From: VGBO01 sp964453335
GTDB lineage: Bacteria; Actinomycetota; Acidimicrobiia; Acidimicrobiales; CAIXPF01
Assembly (NCBI GenBank): GCA_964453335.1
Contig: CAYVOK010000009.1
Span: 1-64,000, forward strand
Length of the DNA: 64,000 nt
Direction of reading: 5' to 3'
The notes under the pieces were generated by a model, which saw only the letters and a list, made by a program, of their open reading frames with translations, had not been told where the DNA came from and did no database searches. Shown piece after piece: positions 46,129 to 55,096 of this stretch (its first letter is position 1; the number at the start of each line of letters is the position of its first letter). The translations under genes and the position numbers were made by a program.

Positions 46129-47241
46129 GTGCGTGATTTCTCCTCCGACCTGAACGCCCTGCGGGCTCGTCTCGCGGAGGCGGAGCGCTACCTCGCGATC
46201 GACGAGCTGCGGGCCCGCCGCCCCCAGCTCGAGACCGAGATGGCCCGGCCCGACCTGTGGGACGACGCCGAACGGGCCCGCAAGGTGCAGACCGAACTCG
46301 CCGCCGTCGCGGGCGACCTCGACCTGTTCGCGTCGCTCGACCGTGCCGTCGAGGACGCGACGGTCCTGCACGAGCTCGGCGTCGAGGAGGGTGACGACTC
46401 CGTCGAGGCGGAGCTCGAGGCGATCGTCGCCCGGCTCGGCGCACAGCTCGACGAGCTCGAACGCCGTTCGCTGTTCACGGAGCCCTACGACACCCACGAC
46501 GCGGTGTGCGAGATCCACTCCGGAGCCGGTGGCACCGACGCCCAGGACTGGGCGGAGATGCTGTTGCGCATGTACCGCCGGTGGGCGGAGGAGCACGGGT
46601 TCACGGTCGAACTCGACGCGGTGACCTACGGTCAGGAGGCGGGGATCCTCTCGGCGGACTTCATCGTGCGGGGCCGGTACGCGTTCGGGATGCTGCGCGC
46701 CGAGCGGGGCACGCACCGTCTCGTGCGGATCTCACCGTTCGACAACAACGCACGCCGCCAGACGGCGTTCGCCGGCCTGACGGTCGTGCCGTTCATCGAG
46801 GACGACGGCGAGGTCGAGATCATCGAGAAGGACCTGCGGATCGACGTGTACCGCTCCCAGGGTGCGGGTGGCCAGCACGTCAACACCACCGACTCGGCGG
46901 TGCGGATCACCCACATGCCGTCCGGCATCGTCGTGAGCTGCCAGGTGGAGCGCTCCCAGATCCAGAACCGTGAGCGGGCGATGCAGATGCTGCGGGCCAA
47001 GCTCGCCGACCGTGCCCGGCAGGAACGCGACGAGGAGCTGAACCGGCTCGCCGGTGAGAAGAAGAAGGTGGAGTGGGGGAGCCAGATCCGCTCCTACGTG
47101 CTGCAGCCGTACCAGATGGTGAAGGACGAGCGCACCGGCCACCAGACCTCGAGCGTCGAGGCCGTCCTCGACGGTGACGTGCAGGACTTCATCGACGCGT
47201 ACCTGCAGTGGCAGCGCGCGGAGTCGGCGACGAGCGCCTGA
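46129..47241 (+). CDS. prfB: Peptide chain release factor 2
   Basis: 370 residues from GTG 46129. The stop-codon recognition tripeptide SPF (in ISPFDNNARR) identifies RF2, which reads UGA and UAA; the catalytic loop is GAGGQHVNTTDSAVR. The gene is one uninterrupted frame: where many bacteria have the autoregulatory CTT TGA C frameshift site, here the codons are CTC GCG ATC GAC. Thus no frameshift control operates. It is followed by ftsE/ftsX, as in Mycobacterium. Confidence 0.97.
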   Translation: MRDFSSDLNALRARLAEAERYLAIDELRARRPQLETEMARPDLWDDAERARKVQTELAAVAGDLDLFASLDRAVEDATVLHELGVEEGDDSVEAELEAIVARLGAQLDELERRSLFTEPYDTHDAVCEIHSGAGGTDAQDWAEMLLRMYRRWAEEHGFTVELDAVTYGQEAGILSADFIVRGRYAFGMLRAERGTHRLVRISPFDNNARRQTAFAGLTVVPFIEDDGEVEIIEKDLRIDVYRSQGAGGQHVNTTDSAVRITHMPSGIVVSCQVERSQIQNRERAMQMLRAKLADRARQERDEELNRLAGEKKKVEWGSQIRSYVLQPYQMVKDERTGHQTSSVEAVLDGDVQDFIDAYLQWQRAESATSA

Positions 47242-47279
47242 GCGTGCCGGGGTCGCACCGATCCCGGGGTCGGCGTGGG

Positions 47280-47285
47280 TATCCT
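47280..47285 (+). promoter_or_regulatory. TATCCT -10 box upstream of ftsE
   Basis: TATCCT lies 54 nt before ATG 47340, giving a leader of about 45-50 nt. The leader contains GTCCGTCGGAC, a small hairpin. No strong ribosome-binding site is seen. Confidence 0.4.
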
Positions 47286-47339
47286 CGGAAGGTCCGTCGG
47301 ACAGCCCCCACCGGGCTGTCACGGGCCTGAACCCCCACC

Positions 47340-48017
47340 ATGATCAAGCTCGACAACGTCTCGAAGATCTACAAGGGCGAGGTTCATGCCCTGCGGAACG
47401 CGAACGTCAACATCGACAAGGGCGAGTTCGTGTTCCTCGTCGGCACGTCCGGATCGGGCAAGTCGACGTTCATCCGGTTGCTGAACAAGGCCGAGGAGCC
47501 GACCGAGGGCCGGATCTTCGTCGCCGGCAAGGACATCGCCCGTCTCAACAGCTGGAAGGTCCCGTACCTGCGCCGCAACATCGGCTGCGTCTTCCAGGAC
47601 TTCAAGCTGCTGCCGAACAAGACGGTCACGGAGAACGTGGCCTTCGCGCTCGAGGTGATCGGTCGTCCGGCCCACGTGATCCGGTCGCAGGTCCCTGCGA
47701 TCCTCGACCTCGTCGGTCTCACGGCGAAGGCGCAGAACTTCCCGGACGAGCTGTCCGGTGGTGAGCAGCAGCGGGTGTCGATCGCCCGGGCGTTCGTGAA
47801 CCGTCCGCTGATCCTGCTCGCCGACGAGCCGACCGGGAACCTCGACCCGGGCACGGCCGTCGGCATCATGCGACTGCTCGACCGCATCAACCGGACCGGT
47901 ACCACGGTCGTCATGGCCACCCACGACCGCGGCATCGTCGACACGATGCGCCGCCGGGTCATCGAGCTCGAGAAGGGCAACATCGTCCGTGACCAGTCGC
48001 GTGGCGTCTACGAGTAG
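47340..48017 (+). CDS. ftsE: Cell division ATP-binding protein FtsE
   Basis: 225 residues. ABC ATPase with Walker A GTSGSGKST, signature LSGGEQQRVSIARA, Walker B LILLADEPTGNLD and H-loop ATHDRG. The opening MIKLDNVSKIYKGEVHAL is typical of FtsE. With FtsX it forms a type VII ABC complex that activates peptidoglycan hydrolases (RipC in mycobacteria) at the divisome. Confidence 0.96.
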   Translation: MIKLDNVSKIYKGEVHALRNANVNIDKGEFVFLVGTSGSGKSTFIRLLNKAEEPTEGRIFVAGKDIARLNSWKVPYLRRNIGCVFQDFKLLPNKTVTENVAFALEVIGRPAHVIRSQVPAILDLVGLTAKAQNFPDELSGGEQQRVSIARAFVNRPLILLADEPTGNLDPGTAVGIMRLLDRINRTGTTVVMATHDRGIVDTMRRRVIELEKGNIVRDQSRGVYE

Positions 48018-48044
48018 CCGCACCCGGTCGCTGGAGGAGTTCTG

Positions 48045-48941
48045 ATGTCGATCAACATCGGTTACGTCACCCGGGAGACCGGGTCGAACCTGCGCAGGAA
48101 CCTGAGCCTCACGCTCGCGTCGATGCTCACGGTCGCCGTGTCGCTGTCGCTGTTCGGCGCGGCCGTCCTCATCGCGCAGGGCGTCGGCAACATGACCGCC
48201 CGCTGGCAGGGTGGCATCGAGTTCATCGTGTTCATGAACCCGAACGCCACGCAGGAGCAGCTGAACGGCGTGCGCACGGCGCTCGACGCGAACCCCGAGG
48301 TCGCCTCGGTCGACTACGTCGACAAGGAGGCCGCCTACGAGGAGTTCAAGGAGTTGTTCTCGCGCTCGAAGGAGATGGTCGAGGCGGTCGACGCCGAGGC
48401 GATGCCGCCGAGCTTCCGGGTCGCCCCCCGCACCACCGATGCCGATCTGATCCAGGCCCTCGGCCAGGAGTACGAGAACCGTGCCGGGGTACGAGAGGTC
48501 GTGTTCGCGTTCGAGACGGTCCGCACGATGCAGAACGTGACGACGTGGATCACCCGGCTCATCATCTTCATCGGCACGGCGTTGCTCGTCGCGGCGGTGA
48601 TGCTGATCCTCAACACGATCCGGATGGCGATGTTCGCCCGCCGGCGTGAGATCGAGGTGATGAAGCTCGTCGGCGCCACGAACTGGTTCATCCGGGTGCC
48701 GTTCATGATCGAAGGGCTCATCCAGGGCGTCATCGGTGCGCTCGTCGCGATGGGTGTCGTGCAGGGCCTGAACGTGGCGTTCGACCGGGGGTTGAACGAC
48801 AACGAACGGCTGCGGATCTTCGAGGGTTTCGTCGTGCGTGCGTCGCAGCTCGGGGTGACGATGGCGGCGCTGCTCGCGCTGGGCTGCCTGATCGGTGCCA
48901 TCGGGTCGGGCATCGCGGTGAGCCGCTACCTCGACGTCTGA
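48045..48941 (+). CDS. ftsX: Cell division protein FtsX
   Basis: 298 residues from ATG 48045 with GGAGGAG 7 nt upstream. One N-terminal helix (about 24-45) is followed by an extracellular domain (50-165), then three helices with the FtsX permease motif ARRREIEVMKLVGATNWFIRVPF. Partner of FtsE encoded 27 nt upstream. The extracellular domain is the part that binds and activates cell-wall hydrolases. Confidence 0.95.
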   Translation: MSINIGYVTRETGSNLRRNLSLTLASMLTVAVSLSLFGAAVLIAQGVGNMTARWQGGIEFIVFMNPNATQEQLNGVRTALDANPEVASVDYVDKEAAYEEFKELFSRSKEMVEAVDAEAMPPSFRVAPRTTDADLIQALGQEYENRAGVREVVFAFETVRTMQNVTTWITRLIIFIGTALLVAAVMLILNTIRMAMFARRREIEVMKLVGATNWFIRVPFMIEGLIQGVIGALVAMGVVQGLNVAFDRGLNDNERLRIFEGFVVRASQLGVTMAALLALGCLIGAIGSGIAVSRYLDV

Positions 48942-48964
48942 GCCGGCACGGTCGCCGGGCTGTC

Positions 48965-50977
48965 GTGGAGGGGTTGTCCGACCTCGCCGACGCCGTCGGT
49001 GTCCTGCGTGGCTACCACGCCACGACCGGGGAGTGGGTCGAGTCGTCGACGGACGACCTGCTCGCGACACTCCGGGCGTACGGCCTCGATGTCGAGGGCG
49101 GTGGGAGCTGCGCCGTGCTGGCGGCGGAGGTCCGTGCCCGTGCGGCGCAGCGGCCGCTCGCACCGGTCCTCGTCGCGTGGGACGGTCGCCTCGACGGTGT
49201 GCGGGCGGGTGGTGACGCGTCGACGCTCGACGCCCCGGGTCGGCTCGACCTCGAGGGCGGTGGCGCGGTCACCGTCGAGGTGCGGGCCGGGGTGGTGCGG
49301 GTCCCCGGTCGTGTCCCGTTCGGGGTGCACACCCTCGCGGTCGGTGCCGACGTCGCGTCGGTGATCGCCGCGCCGCGGGTGGCGTGGCGTCCCGCGGCGG
49401 GGGAGGAACGTCGCTGGGGTGTGTTCGTCCCGACGTACGCGCTGCGGACGACACGCAGCCGTGGCATCGGCGACCTCGCCGATCTCGGCGCCACGTTCGA
49501 CTGGCTCGACGGCCACGGCGGGCAGGTCGTGATGACCCTCCCGCTGCTCGCGTCGTTCCTCGACCCGCCGGCGGAGGTGTCGCCCTACACGCCGGTGTCG
49601 CGCCGGTTCTGGAACGAGCTGTACCTGCCGGTCGACGACCCGTCGGGCGGTGGTCCGCCCGACGACGACCTCCTCGTCGACCCCGCAGCGGTGTGGGCAT
49701 GGCGTCGGCCCGTGCTCGCCGCTCGGGCCGAGGCGTTCTTCGCGGCCGGTGGTTCCGCCGACCTCGACGCATGGGAGGCGGCGAACCCGCTGTCCGGCGA
49801 GTACGCCCGGTTCCGGGCGGCCGGGGCCCGGCACGGTCGGGACTGGCGGCGCTGGGGTGCGCGCCTGCCCGACGACGTCGATCCGGCCGAGGTGCGCTTC
49901 CACCGGTACGTGCAGTGGCGGACCGACGTCGCTCTCGCCGAGCTCGCCGCCCGGGTCCGACCCCGGGGTCAGGTCCTGGCGCTCGACCTGCCGCTCGGCA
50001 GCCACCCCGACGGGTTCGACGTGTGGCGGGAACGTCATCTCTTCGTCCCCGGGATGTCGGCCGGTGCGCCACCCGACGACTTCTTCCCCCTCGGGCAGGA
50101 CTGGGGCTTCCCGCCCGTGCACCCGGAGCGGTCACGGGAGGAGGGTCACCGTTACTGGCGGGCATGCATCCGCCACCACCTGCGCCACGCAGGTCTGCTG
50201 CGGATCGACCACGTACTCGGTCTCGCCCGCACGTTCTGGGTCCCGCACGGTGTCGACCCGCGCCGGGGCGTGTACGTGCGGGGACCGATCGAGGAACTGC
50301 TCGCCGTGGTGTGTCTCGAGGCCGCCCGTGTCGGTGCGGCGGTGGTCGGGGAGAACCTCGGCACGGTCCCGCCGGAGGTGACGGTGACGATGGTCGACCA
50401 CGGTCTGCTCGGCTGTTCCGTCGGCCAGTTCGACCTGTGGCGGGTGCCGTCGGAGGGGTACCTGCCTGCGCCGCCGCCGTCGGTGGTCGCCACGATGAAC
50501 ACCCACGACACCCCCACGTTCGCCGGGTTCTGGTCGGGTGCGGACATCGCGGACCGGGCCGACCTCGGGCTCATCGACGCGGACCACGCCGCAGCCGACG
50601 AGGCCCGCCGGGCGGGGTTGCGCACCGCGGTCGGCGGCGCGCTCGGCGTCGACGCCGACGCGTCGACGGCGACGGTGCTCGAGACGGTGACGGCGGCGGT
50701 CGCGGCGTCCGACGCCGCGTTCGTCGTGGTCAACGTCGAGGACGGGTGGGGTGCCCCCGACCCGCAGAACGTGCCGGGGACGACGGTGCAGCGCCCGAAT
50801 TGGCGCCGTCGCGCCGCTGTGCCGCTCGAGGGGTGGGACGCGACCCCGGGGCTCGTCCGTCTCCTCGGTGCGGTGACGCGGTCGAGGCCCCGCCCACCAC
50901 GGGACGGCTGGTACCGTCCCACGGGTTCGCCCGGGACCGCCGGGCGGGTGCAGGGTCAGCACGAGGGGGCGGGATGA
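48965..50977 (+). CDS. malQ: 4-alpha-glucanotransferase
   Basis: 670 residues from GTG 48965. A ~150-residue N-terminal beta-rich domain, typical of actinobacterial MalQ, precedes the GH77 barrel. Visible GH77 elements are SPYTPVSRRFWNELYL, the nucleophile region LRIDHVLGLART, the acid/base region GENLGTVPPEV, and the third acid in NTHDTPTFAGFW. It transfers alpha-1,4-glucan segments in maltodextrin or glycogen turnover. Its end overlaps the next start (ATGA). Confidence 0.93.
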   Translation: MEGLSDLADAVGVLRGYHATTGEWVESSTDDLLATLRAYGLDVEGGGSCAVLAAEVRARAAQRPLAPVLVAWDGRLDGVRAGGDASTLDAPGRLDLEGGGAVTVEVRAGVVRVPGRVPFGVHTLAVGADVASVIAAPRVAWRPAAGEERRWGVFVPTYALRTTRSRGIGDLADLGATFDWLDGHGGQVVMTLPLLASFLDPPAEVSPYTPVSRRFWNELYLPVDDPSGGGPPDDDLLVDPAAVWAWRRPVLAARAEAFFAAGGSADLDAWEAANPLSGEYARFRAAGARHGRDWRRWGARLPDDVDPAEVRFHRYVQWRTDVALAELAARVRPRGQVLALDLPLGSHPDGFDVWRERHLFVPGMSAGAPPDDFFPLGQDWGFPPVHPERSREEGHRYWRACIRHHLRHAGLLRIDHVLGLARTFWVPHGVDPRRGVYVRGPIEELLAVVCLEAARVGAAVVGENLGTVPPEVTVTMVDHGLLGCSVGQFDLWRVPSEGYLPAPPPSVVATMNTHDTPTFAGFWSGADIADRADLGLIDADHAAADEARRAGLRTAVGGALGVDADASTATVLETVTAAVAASDAAFVVVNVEDGWGAPDPQNVPGTTVQRPNWRRRAAVPLEGWDATPGLVRLLGAVTRSRPRPPRDGWYRPTGSPGTAGRVQGQHEGAG

Positions 50978-51846
50978 GCGAGTCGACGTTCGAGACGATC
51001 CGGTACGAGGTCGCCGACCGGGTGGCGACGATCACCATGAACCGGCCGGAACGCCTGAACGCGTTCAACGTCCGCATGCAGCAGGAGATGATCGCGGCGT
51101 TCGACCTGATCGACGCCGACGACGACGTGCGGGCCGTGATCGTGACGGGTGCCGGGCGCGGGTTCTGCGCGGGCGCCGACCTCGAGAAGGGTGCGGACAC
51201 CTTCAACTACGACCGGACGGACGCCACCGCGAAGGTCGGTGGCATCGAACGGGACGGCGGGGGTCTGCTGACGCTGCGCATCTACCAGTGCAACAAGCCG
51301 GTGATCGCTGCGGTGAACGGTGCGGCGGTCGGGATCGGCGCCACGATGCAGCTCCCGATGGACGTGCGGATCGCGTCGACCTCCGCACGGTTCGGGTTCG
51401 TGTTCAGCCGACGCGGGATCGTTCCCGAGGCGTGTTCGACCTGGTTCCTCCCGCGGCTCGTCGGGATCAGCCAGGCGCTCGAATGGGCCTACTCGGGGCG
51501 GGTCTTCTCGGCCGACGAGGCGCTCGCCGGCGGTCTCGTGAGCCGGGTCGTCCCCGACGAGGACCTGCTGCCCACCGCCCGTGCGCTCGCAGCAGAGATC
51601 GCCGAGAACACCTCGGCGCTGTCCTGCACGCTGATCCGGCACATGATGTGGCGGCTCCTCGGTGCCGACCATCCGATGGAGGCGCACAAGCTCGACAGCC
51701 GTGGCGTGCAGGCGCTCGGCCGTTCGGGTGAGGCGGCCGAGGGTGTGCTCTCGTTCCTCGAGAAGCGTCCCGCGGCGTTCCCCGGGAAGGTCTCGACCGA
51801 CCTGCCGGACTACTTCCCGTGGTGGACGGAGCCCGAGTTCTCCTGA
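50974..51846 (+). CDS. Enoyl-CoA hydratase/isomerase family protein
   Basis: 290 residues from ATG 50974. Crotonase fold motifs: MNRPERLNAFN, GRGFCAGADLE (oxyanion hole Ala/Gly), NGAAVGIGATMQLPMDVRIAS (second oxyanion hole Gly) and FSRRGIVPEACSTWFL. The acid residue Glu in IVPEAC is conserved. Exact substrate is not predictable. The ATGA overlap with malQ implies co-translation, although the two functions have no evident link. The last 37 nt overlap the convergent SDR gene. Confidence 0.9.
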   Translation: MSESTFETIRYEVADRVATITMNRPERLNAFNVRMQQEMIAAFDLIDADDDVRAVIVTGAGRGFCAGADLEKGADTFNYDRTDATAKVGGIERDGGGLLTLRIYQCNKPVIAAVNGAAVGIGATMQLPMDVRIASTSARFGFVFSRRGIVPEACSTWFLPRLVGISQALEWAYSGRVFSADEALAGGLVSRVVPDEDLLPTARALAAEIAENTSALSCTLIRHMMWRLLGADHPMEAHKLDSRGVQALGRSGEAAEGVLSFLEKRPAAFPGKVSTDLPDYFPWWTEPEFS

Positions 51847-52763
51847 GCCCCGTCGGGCTCGAGGTGGGACTCGAGCGCGTCCCAGAGCCGTTCCGCCTCG
51901 TCGTCGAGTCGGTCGACCGCACCCGGTCGCCGGTCGGTCGCGCGTGGCGCCCGGTCGTGCCAGAACGCACCGCTGTGGCGGGCCGCCGACGGTTCGGTGA
52001 GGAGCCACACGAGGTCCGCAGCGGCGTCGCCCGGGGTGCGCAGCAGGGGACGGAGCGGCCCGTGCAACGGGCCGAGCACGTCGGCTGCGACCCGGGTGTC
52101 GACGATCCCCGGGTGGGTGGCGTGCACGGCGACGCCGGCGGGGGCGAGTCGGCGGGCCCACGCCCGGGCGAGGAGCACCTCGGCGCGCTTTGTCGCCGCG
52201 TAGCTCCCCCCGAGCGGTGACCGGGCCAGGTACTGCACCCCGGAGGACACCCACACGACCGTCGAGCCGGCCGACAGTGCGGCGCGCACCGTCGCGGTGA
52301 GCACGTGTGCCCCGACGGCGATCCCCGTCGCCGGGGTGCCCGACCCGTTCGTACCGTGCACCGCTCCGGCGTTGTGCACGAGCCCGGTGATCGGTGCACC
52401 GTCGAGGAGTGCCTGTCCGAGCGTGCGGGCGGCCGCCGGGTCGGTGAGGTCGGCGGCGAACGCGGTGACGTGCGTGTTCCCGGTGGCGTCACCGACGAGC
52501 AACCGGGCCCGCTCGGTCCGGTCGGGGTCGCGTCCGACGACGGTCACGTCCGCGCCGAGTCGGGCGAGGAGTGTCGCGGTCGCGATGCCGATGCCCCGGG
52601 TCCCGCCGGTCACGACGTAGCGCCGACCGGTGAGGTCGTGGTCCGGATCCGCCGCGTCGACGCCCGCGAGACGGTGGCGCAGCGCGCGACCGACTCGGGT
52701 CCATCCGAGCGGGCCGGACGCCTCGAGGACACGGTCGACGACGCCGTCGGCGGTGAGGCTCAC
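51810..52763 (-). CDS. Short-chain dehydrogenase/reductase
   Basis: 317 residues from GTG 52763, which overlaps the DUF2236 stop (GTGA). Rossmann motif TGGTRGIGIATATLL, NAGAV after strand 4, a Ser in WVSSGVQYL and YAATKRAEVLL (YxxxK) are present. The ~45 residues before the Rossmann motif are an extension not present in minimal SDRs. The 3' end runs 37 nt into the convergent enoyl-CoA hydratase gene. Substrate unknown. Confidence 0.88.
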   Translation of the reverse strand: MSLTADGVVDRVLEASGPLGWTRVGRALRHRLAGVDAADPDHDLTGRRYVVTGGTRGIGIATATLLARLGADVTVVGRDPDRTERARLLVGDATGNTHVTAFAADLTDPAAARTLGQALLDGAPITGLVHNAGAVHGTNGSGTPATGIAVGAHVLTATVRAALSAGSTVVWVSSGVQYLARSPLGGSYAATKRAEVLLARAWARRLAPAGVAVHATHPGIVDTRVAADVLGPLHGPLRPLLRTPGDAAADLVWLLTEPSAARHSGAFWHDRAPRATDRRPGAVDRLDDEAERLWDALESHLEPDGAQENSGSVHHGK

Positions 52764-53653
52764 GTCGCCGCCCCTGCCCGGACGGCGTGTGCCGCGGCAT
52801 CCGCAGCGGTGATCGCCGGGGACGGACCCAGCATGCGCTGCATCATGTCGAGCACACCGACCGTCGCCGGGCGCACGACGAGCGCGTCGGCGAGGGGACT
52901 TGCGGGCAGCAGCAACTCCCGCCGGGCCCACCCGGGGAGCAGGCCGACCGCCGCTGCGGTGACGACCCCGTAGGCGGGTCGCAGCCGTGCGGGCATCGGC
53001 GGGGCGACGAGGAAGCGGACCGCCTCCCGTGCCTCCGGGGTGGCGTGCAGCTCCGGGCGCACGTCCCGCAGGTAGGTGGCGAGTGCGTCCTCGGTGCGGG
53101 GCGGGTCGATCACCCCGAGTCGTTCGCCGACGAGGGCCATGTCGGCCACGTACCGGTCGCCGTCGGAACGGTCGTAGGAGCCGGTGCCGTAGCGCCGGGC
53201 GGCGGCGAGGAAGCTGTCGACCTCGGTGGCGTGCACCCAGGCGAGCAGGTCCGGGTCGTTCGCCCGGTACGGCAACCCGTTCGGTGCGACACCGGTGACC
53301 CGGTCGTGCACCCGGCGGATCCGTTCGATCGTCGCCTCCGCAGCGCTCGTCGTCCCGTAGGTGGTGAGTGCGAGGAACGCAGCCGTGCGATGGAGGCGTC
53401 CCCACGGGTCGGTCCGGTAGGCCGAGTGTTCCGACACGGCCGCCATGGCGACGGGGTGCAGGGTCTGCAGGAGCAGGGCCCGGAGCCCGCCGACGACGCC
53501 GCTGCGTTCGGCGTGGAGCCGCCACACGACGTCGTCGGGGCCGAACAGGCCCGGGTCGTCGTCGGTCCGGGCGAAGGACGCCTCCGGCAGGGGCGGGGGC
53601 GTGAGCAGGGCGCGCGCCTCCGCTTCGACGGCGGAGGACCAGGGGTTGCCCAT
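52760..53653 (-). CDS. DUF2236 / MpaB-type oxygenase family protein
   Basis: 297 residues from ATG 53653. The family's His-rich helical pattern is visible: GGLRALLLQTLHPVAMAAVSEHS, IRRVHDRVTG and WVHATEVDSFL. PF09995 members include latex-clearing protein Lcp and fungal MpaB, which are heme-dependent or related oxygenases. A TAGCCT box 7 nt upstream sets the start. It is coupled to the SDR downstream, suggesting oxidation of a hydrophobic substrate. Confidence 0.85.
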   Translation of the reverse strand: MGNPWSSAVEAEARALLTPPPLPEASFARTDDDPGLFGPDDVVWRLHAERSGVVGGLRALLLQTLHPVAMAAVSEHSAYRTDPWGRLHRTAAFLALTTYGTTSAAEATIERIRRVHDRVTGVAPNGLPYRANDPDLLAWVHATEVDSFLAAARRYGTGSYDRSDGDRYVADMALVGERLGVIDPPRTEDALATYLRDVRPELHATPEAREAVRFLVAPPMPARLRPAYGVVTAAAVGLLPGWARRELLLPASPLADALVVRPATVGVLDMMQRMLGPSPAITAADAAAHAVRAGAAT

Positions 53654-53660
53654 GCGGGCG

Positions 53661-53666
53661 AGGCTA
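53661..53666 (-). promoter_or_regulatory. TAGCCT -10 box, leaderless DUF2236 gene
   Basis: On the minus strand TAGCCT ends 7 nt before ATG 53653. Confidence 0.6.
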
Positions 53667-53681
53667 CGGAGGGTGCCGCTG

Positions 53682-55067
53682 CTAGGACGAGGCGGGGCGG
53701 GCGCGCACGCCACGCCGGTGGACCGCACCGGGGTGGCGGTCGGGGAGCCGTGGGGTGCCGAACAGCTTCTCGCGCAGCGGTCCGGGTCGGTAGCCGTCCT
53801 CGAGGAGGCCGCGTTCCCGCAGCACGGGCACGACCCCGTCGATGATGTCGACGAAGGTCCCCGGTGTCGTCGAGTACACGAGGTTGAAGCCGTCGATGCC
53901 GGCCTCCCCCCAGTCGGCGAGCGCGTCGGCGACCTGTTCGGGGGTGCCGGTGAGGAACTGGCCGGCCATGTTGGCCCGCATCAGGTCCCGGAAGGTCCGG
54001 GTGCCCTCCGGGGCGTTCTCGAGGAGGCCGCGCACGACGCCTTGCATCGCCTGACCCCGGAACGACTCGAGGGGGGCGTCCGGGTCGTACGCGCCGAGGT
54101 CGACGCCGAGCGCCCCGCTCAGGTGGGCGAGCGCCCCGTCGGTGGAGAGCTGCTCGAGGTAGGTGGCCTCCTTCGCCCGTGCCTCCGCCTCGGTGCCGCC
54201 GACGATGATCGACAACCCCTGGAAGAACGCGATGTCGTCGGGGTCCCGCCCGTACGCCGCGGCGCGCCGCCGGATGTCCGGCACGGGCCCGGTGCCCGCG
54301 GCGAGGGCGGTCCGGGAGGTGATGACGAACACGCCCTCGGCGTGGCGCGCGGCGAACTCGCGTCCCCGGTCCGACGACCCGGCCTGGAACAGCAGCGGGG
54401 TGCGCTGCGGCGACGGTTCGCACAGATGCGGTCCGGCGACCCGGAAGTGCGGGCCGACGTGGTCGATGCGGTGCACCTTGGCAGGGTCGGCGTAGATCCG
54501 GCGGCTGCGGTCGGCGAGGACCGCGTCGTCCTCCCAGCTGCCCTCCCACAGCTTGTAGCCGACCTCGAGGTACTCGTCCGCGTAGTCGTATCGGCCGTCG
54601 TGGTCGGGCAGGTCGTCGAGGCCGAGGTTCTCCATCGCGTTCGGCAGGTACGTGGTGACGATGTTCCAGCCGACTCGTCCGCCGGTGAGGTGGTCGAGGG
54701 TGGAGCACTGTCGGGCGAAGGTGAAGGGGTGCGCCTGGTACACCGACGACGTGAACGCGAAGCCGAGGTTCTCGGTCACCGACGCCATCGCGGGGATGAG
54801 CAGCATCGGGTCGTTCGCCGGCACCTGCATGCCTTCGCGGATCGACGTCTCGCCGCCGCCCCGGTAGGTGTCGTAGAGCCCCATCACGTCGGCGAGGAAC
54901 AACGTGTCGAAGCCGCCCCGTTCGAGCAGGCGTGCGAGCTCGAGCCAGGGTGCGAGGCCGGCGTACTCGAGCTGGCGCGTGTCGTCACGCACCCACAGCC
55001 CCTGTTGGATGTGGGAGACGCAGTTCATCGAGAACGCGTTGAGGATCAGTCGCTTCGGCCTGCGCAT
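53682..55067 (-). CDS. NtaA/SnaA/DszA-family flavin monooxygenase
   Basis: 461 residues from ATG 55067. The opening RRPKRLILNAFSMNCVSHIQQGLW, then DTLFLADV, SSVYQAHPFTFARQCSTLDHLTGGRVGWNIVT and FQAGSSDRGREFAARHAEGVF, match the long LLM subgroup of nitrilotriacetate and dibenzothiophene-sulfone monooxygenases, which use reduced FMN. A partner flavin reductase is not in the window. It starts 29 nt after an F420-type LLM gene, likely the same transcript. Confidence 0.88.
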   Translation of the reverse strand: MRRPKRLILNAFSMNCVSHIQQGLWVRDDTRQLEYAGLAPWLELARLLERGGFDTLFLADVMGLYDTYRGGGETSIREGMQVPANDPMLLIPAMASVTENLGFAFTSSVYQAHPFTFARQCSTLDHLTGGRVGWNIVTTYLPNAMENLGLDDLPDHDGRYDYADEYLEVGYKLWEGSWEDDAVLADRSRRIYADPAKVHRIDHVGPHFRVAGPHLCEPSPQRTPLLFQAGSSDRGREFAARHAEGVFVITSRTALAAGTGPVPDIRRRAAAYGRDPDDIAFFQGLSIIVGGTEAEARAKEATYLEQLSTDGALAHLSGALGVDLGAYDPDAPLESFRGQAMQGVVRGLLENAPEGTRTFRDLMRANMAGQFLTGTPEQVADALADWGEAGIDGFNLVYSTTPGTFVDIIDGVVPVLRERGLLEDGYRPGPLREKLFGTPRLPDRHPGAVHRRGVRARPASS

Positions 55068-55096
55068 CGTCGTCCCCCGGTTCCCGGTCCGCCCGT

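Noticed and set aside
46129..46220. Programmed frameshift in prfB
   Set aside because: No TGA in frame and no CTT TGA C slip site; the frame is continuous.
41941..46716. A 1591-codon open frame on the minus strand across hpf, secA and prfB
   Set aside because: It is antisense to well-recognised genes and arises because G+C-rich codons avoid stops on the other strand; its composition is repetitive His/Arg/Val/Asp/Gly with no domain.
48965..48980. TTG start for malQ right after GGAGGGG
   Set aside because: The Shine-Dalgarno-like run directly abuts the TTG, leaving no spacing; GTG 48965 keeps the family N-terminus.
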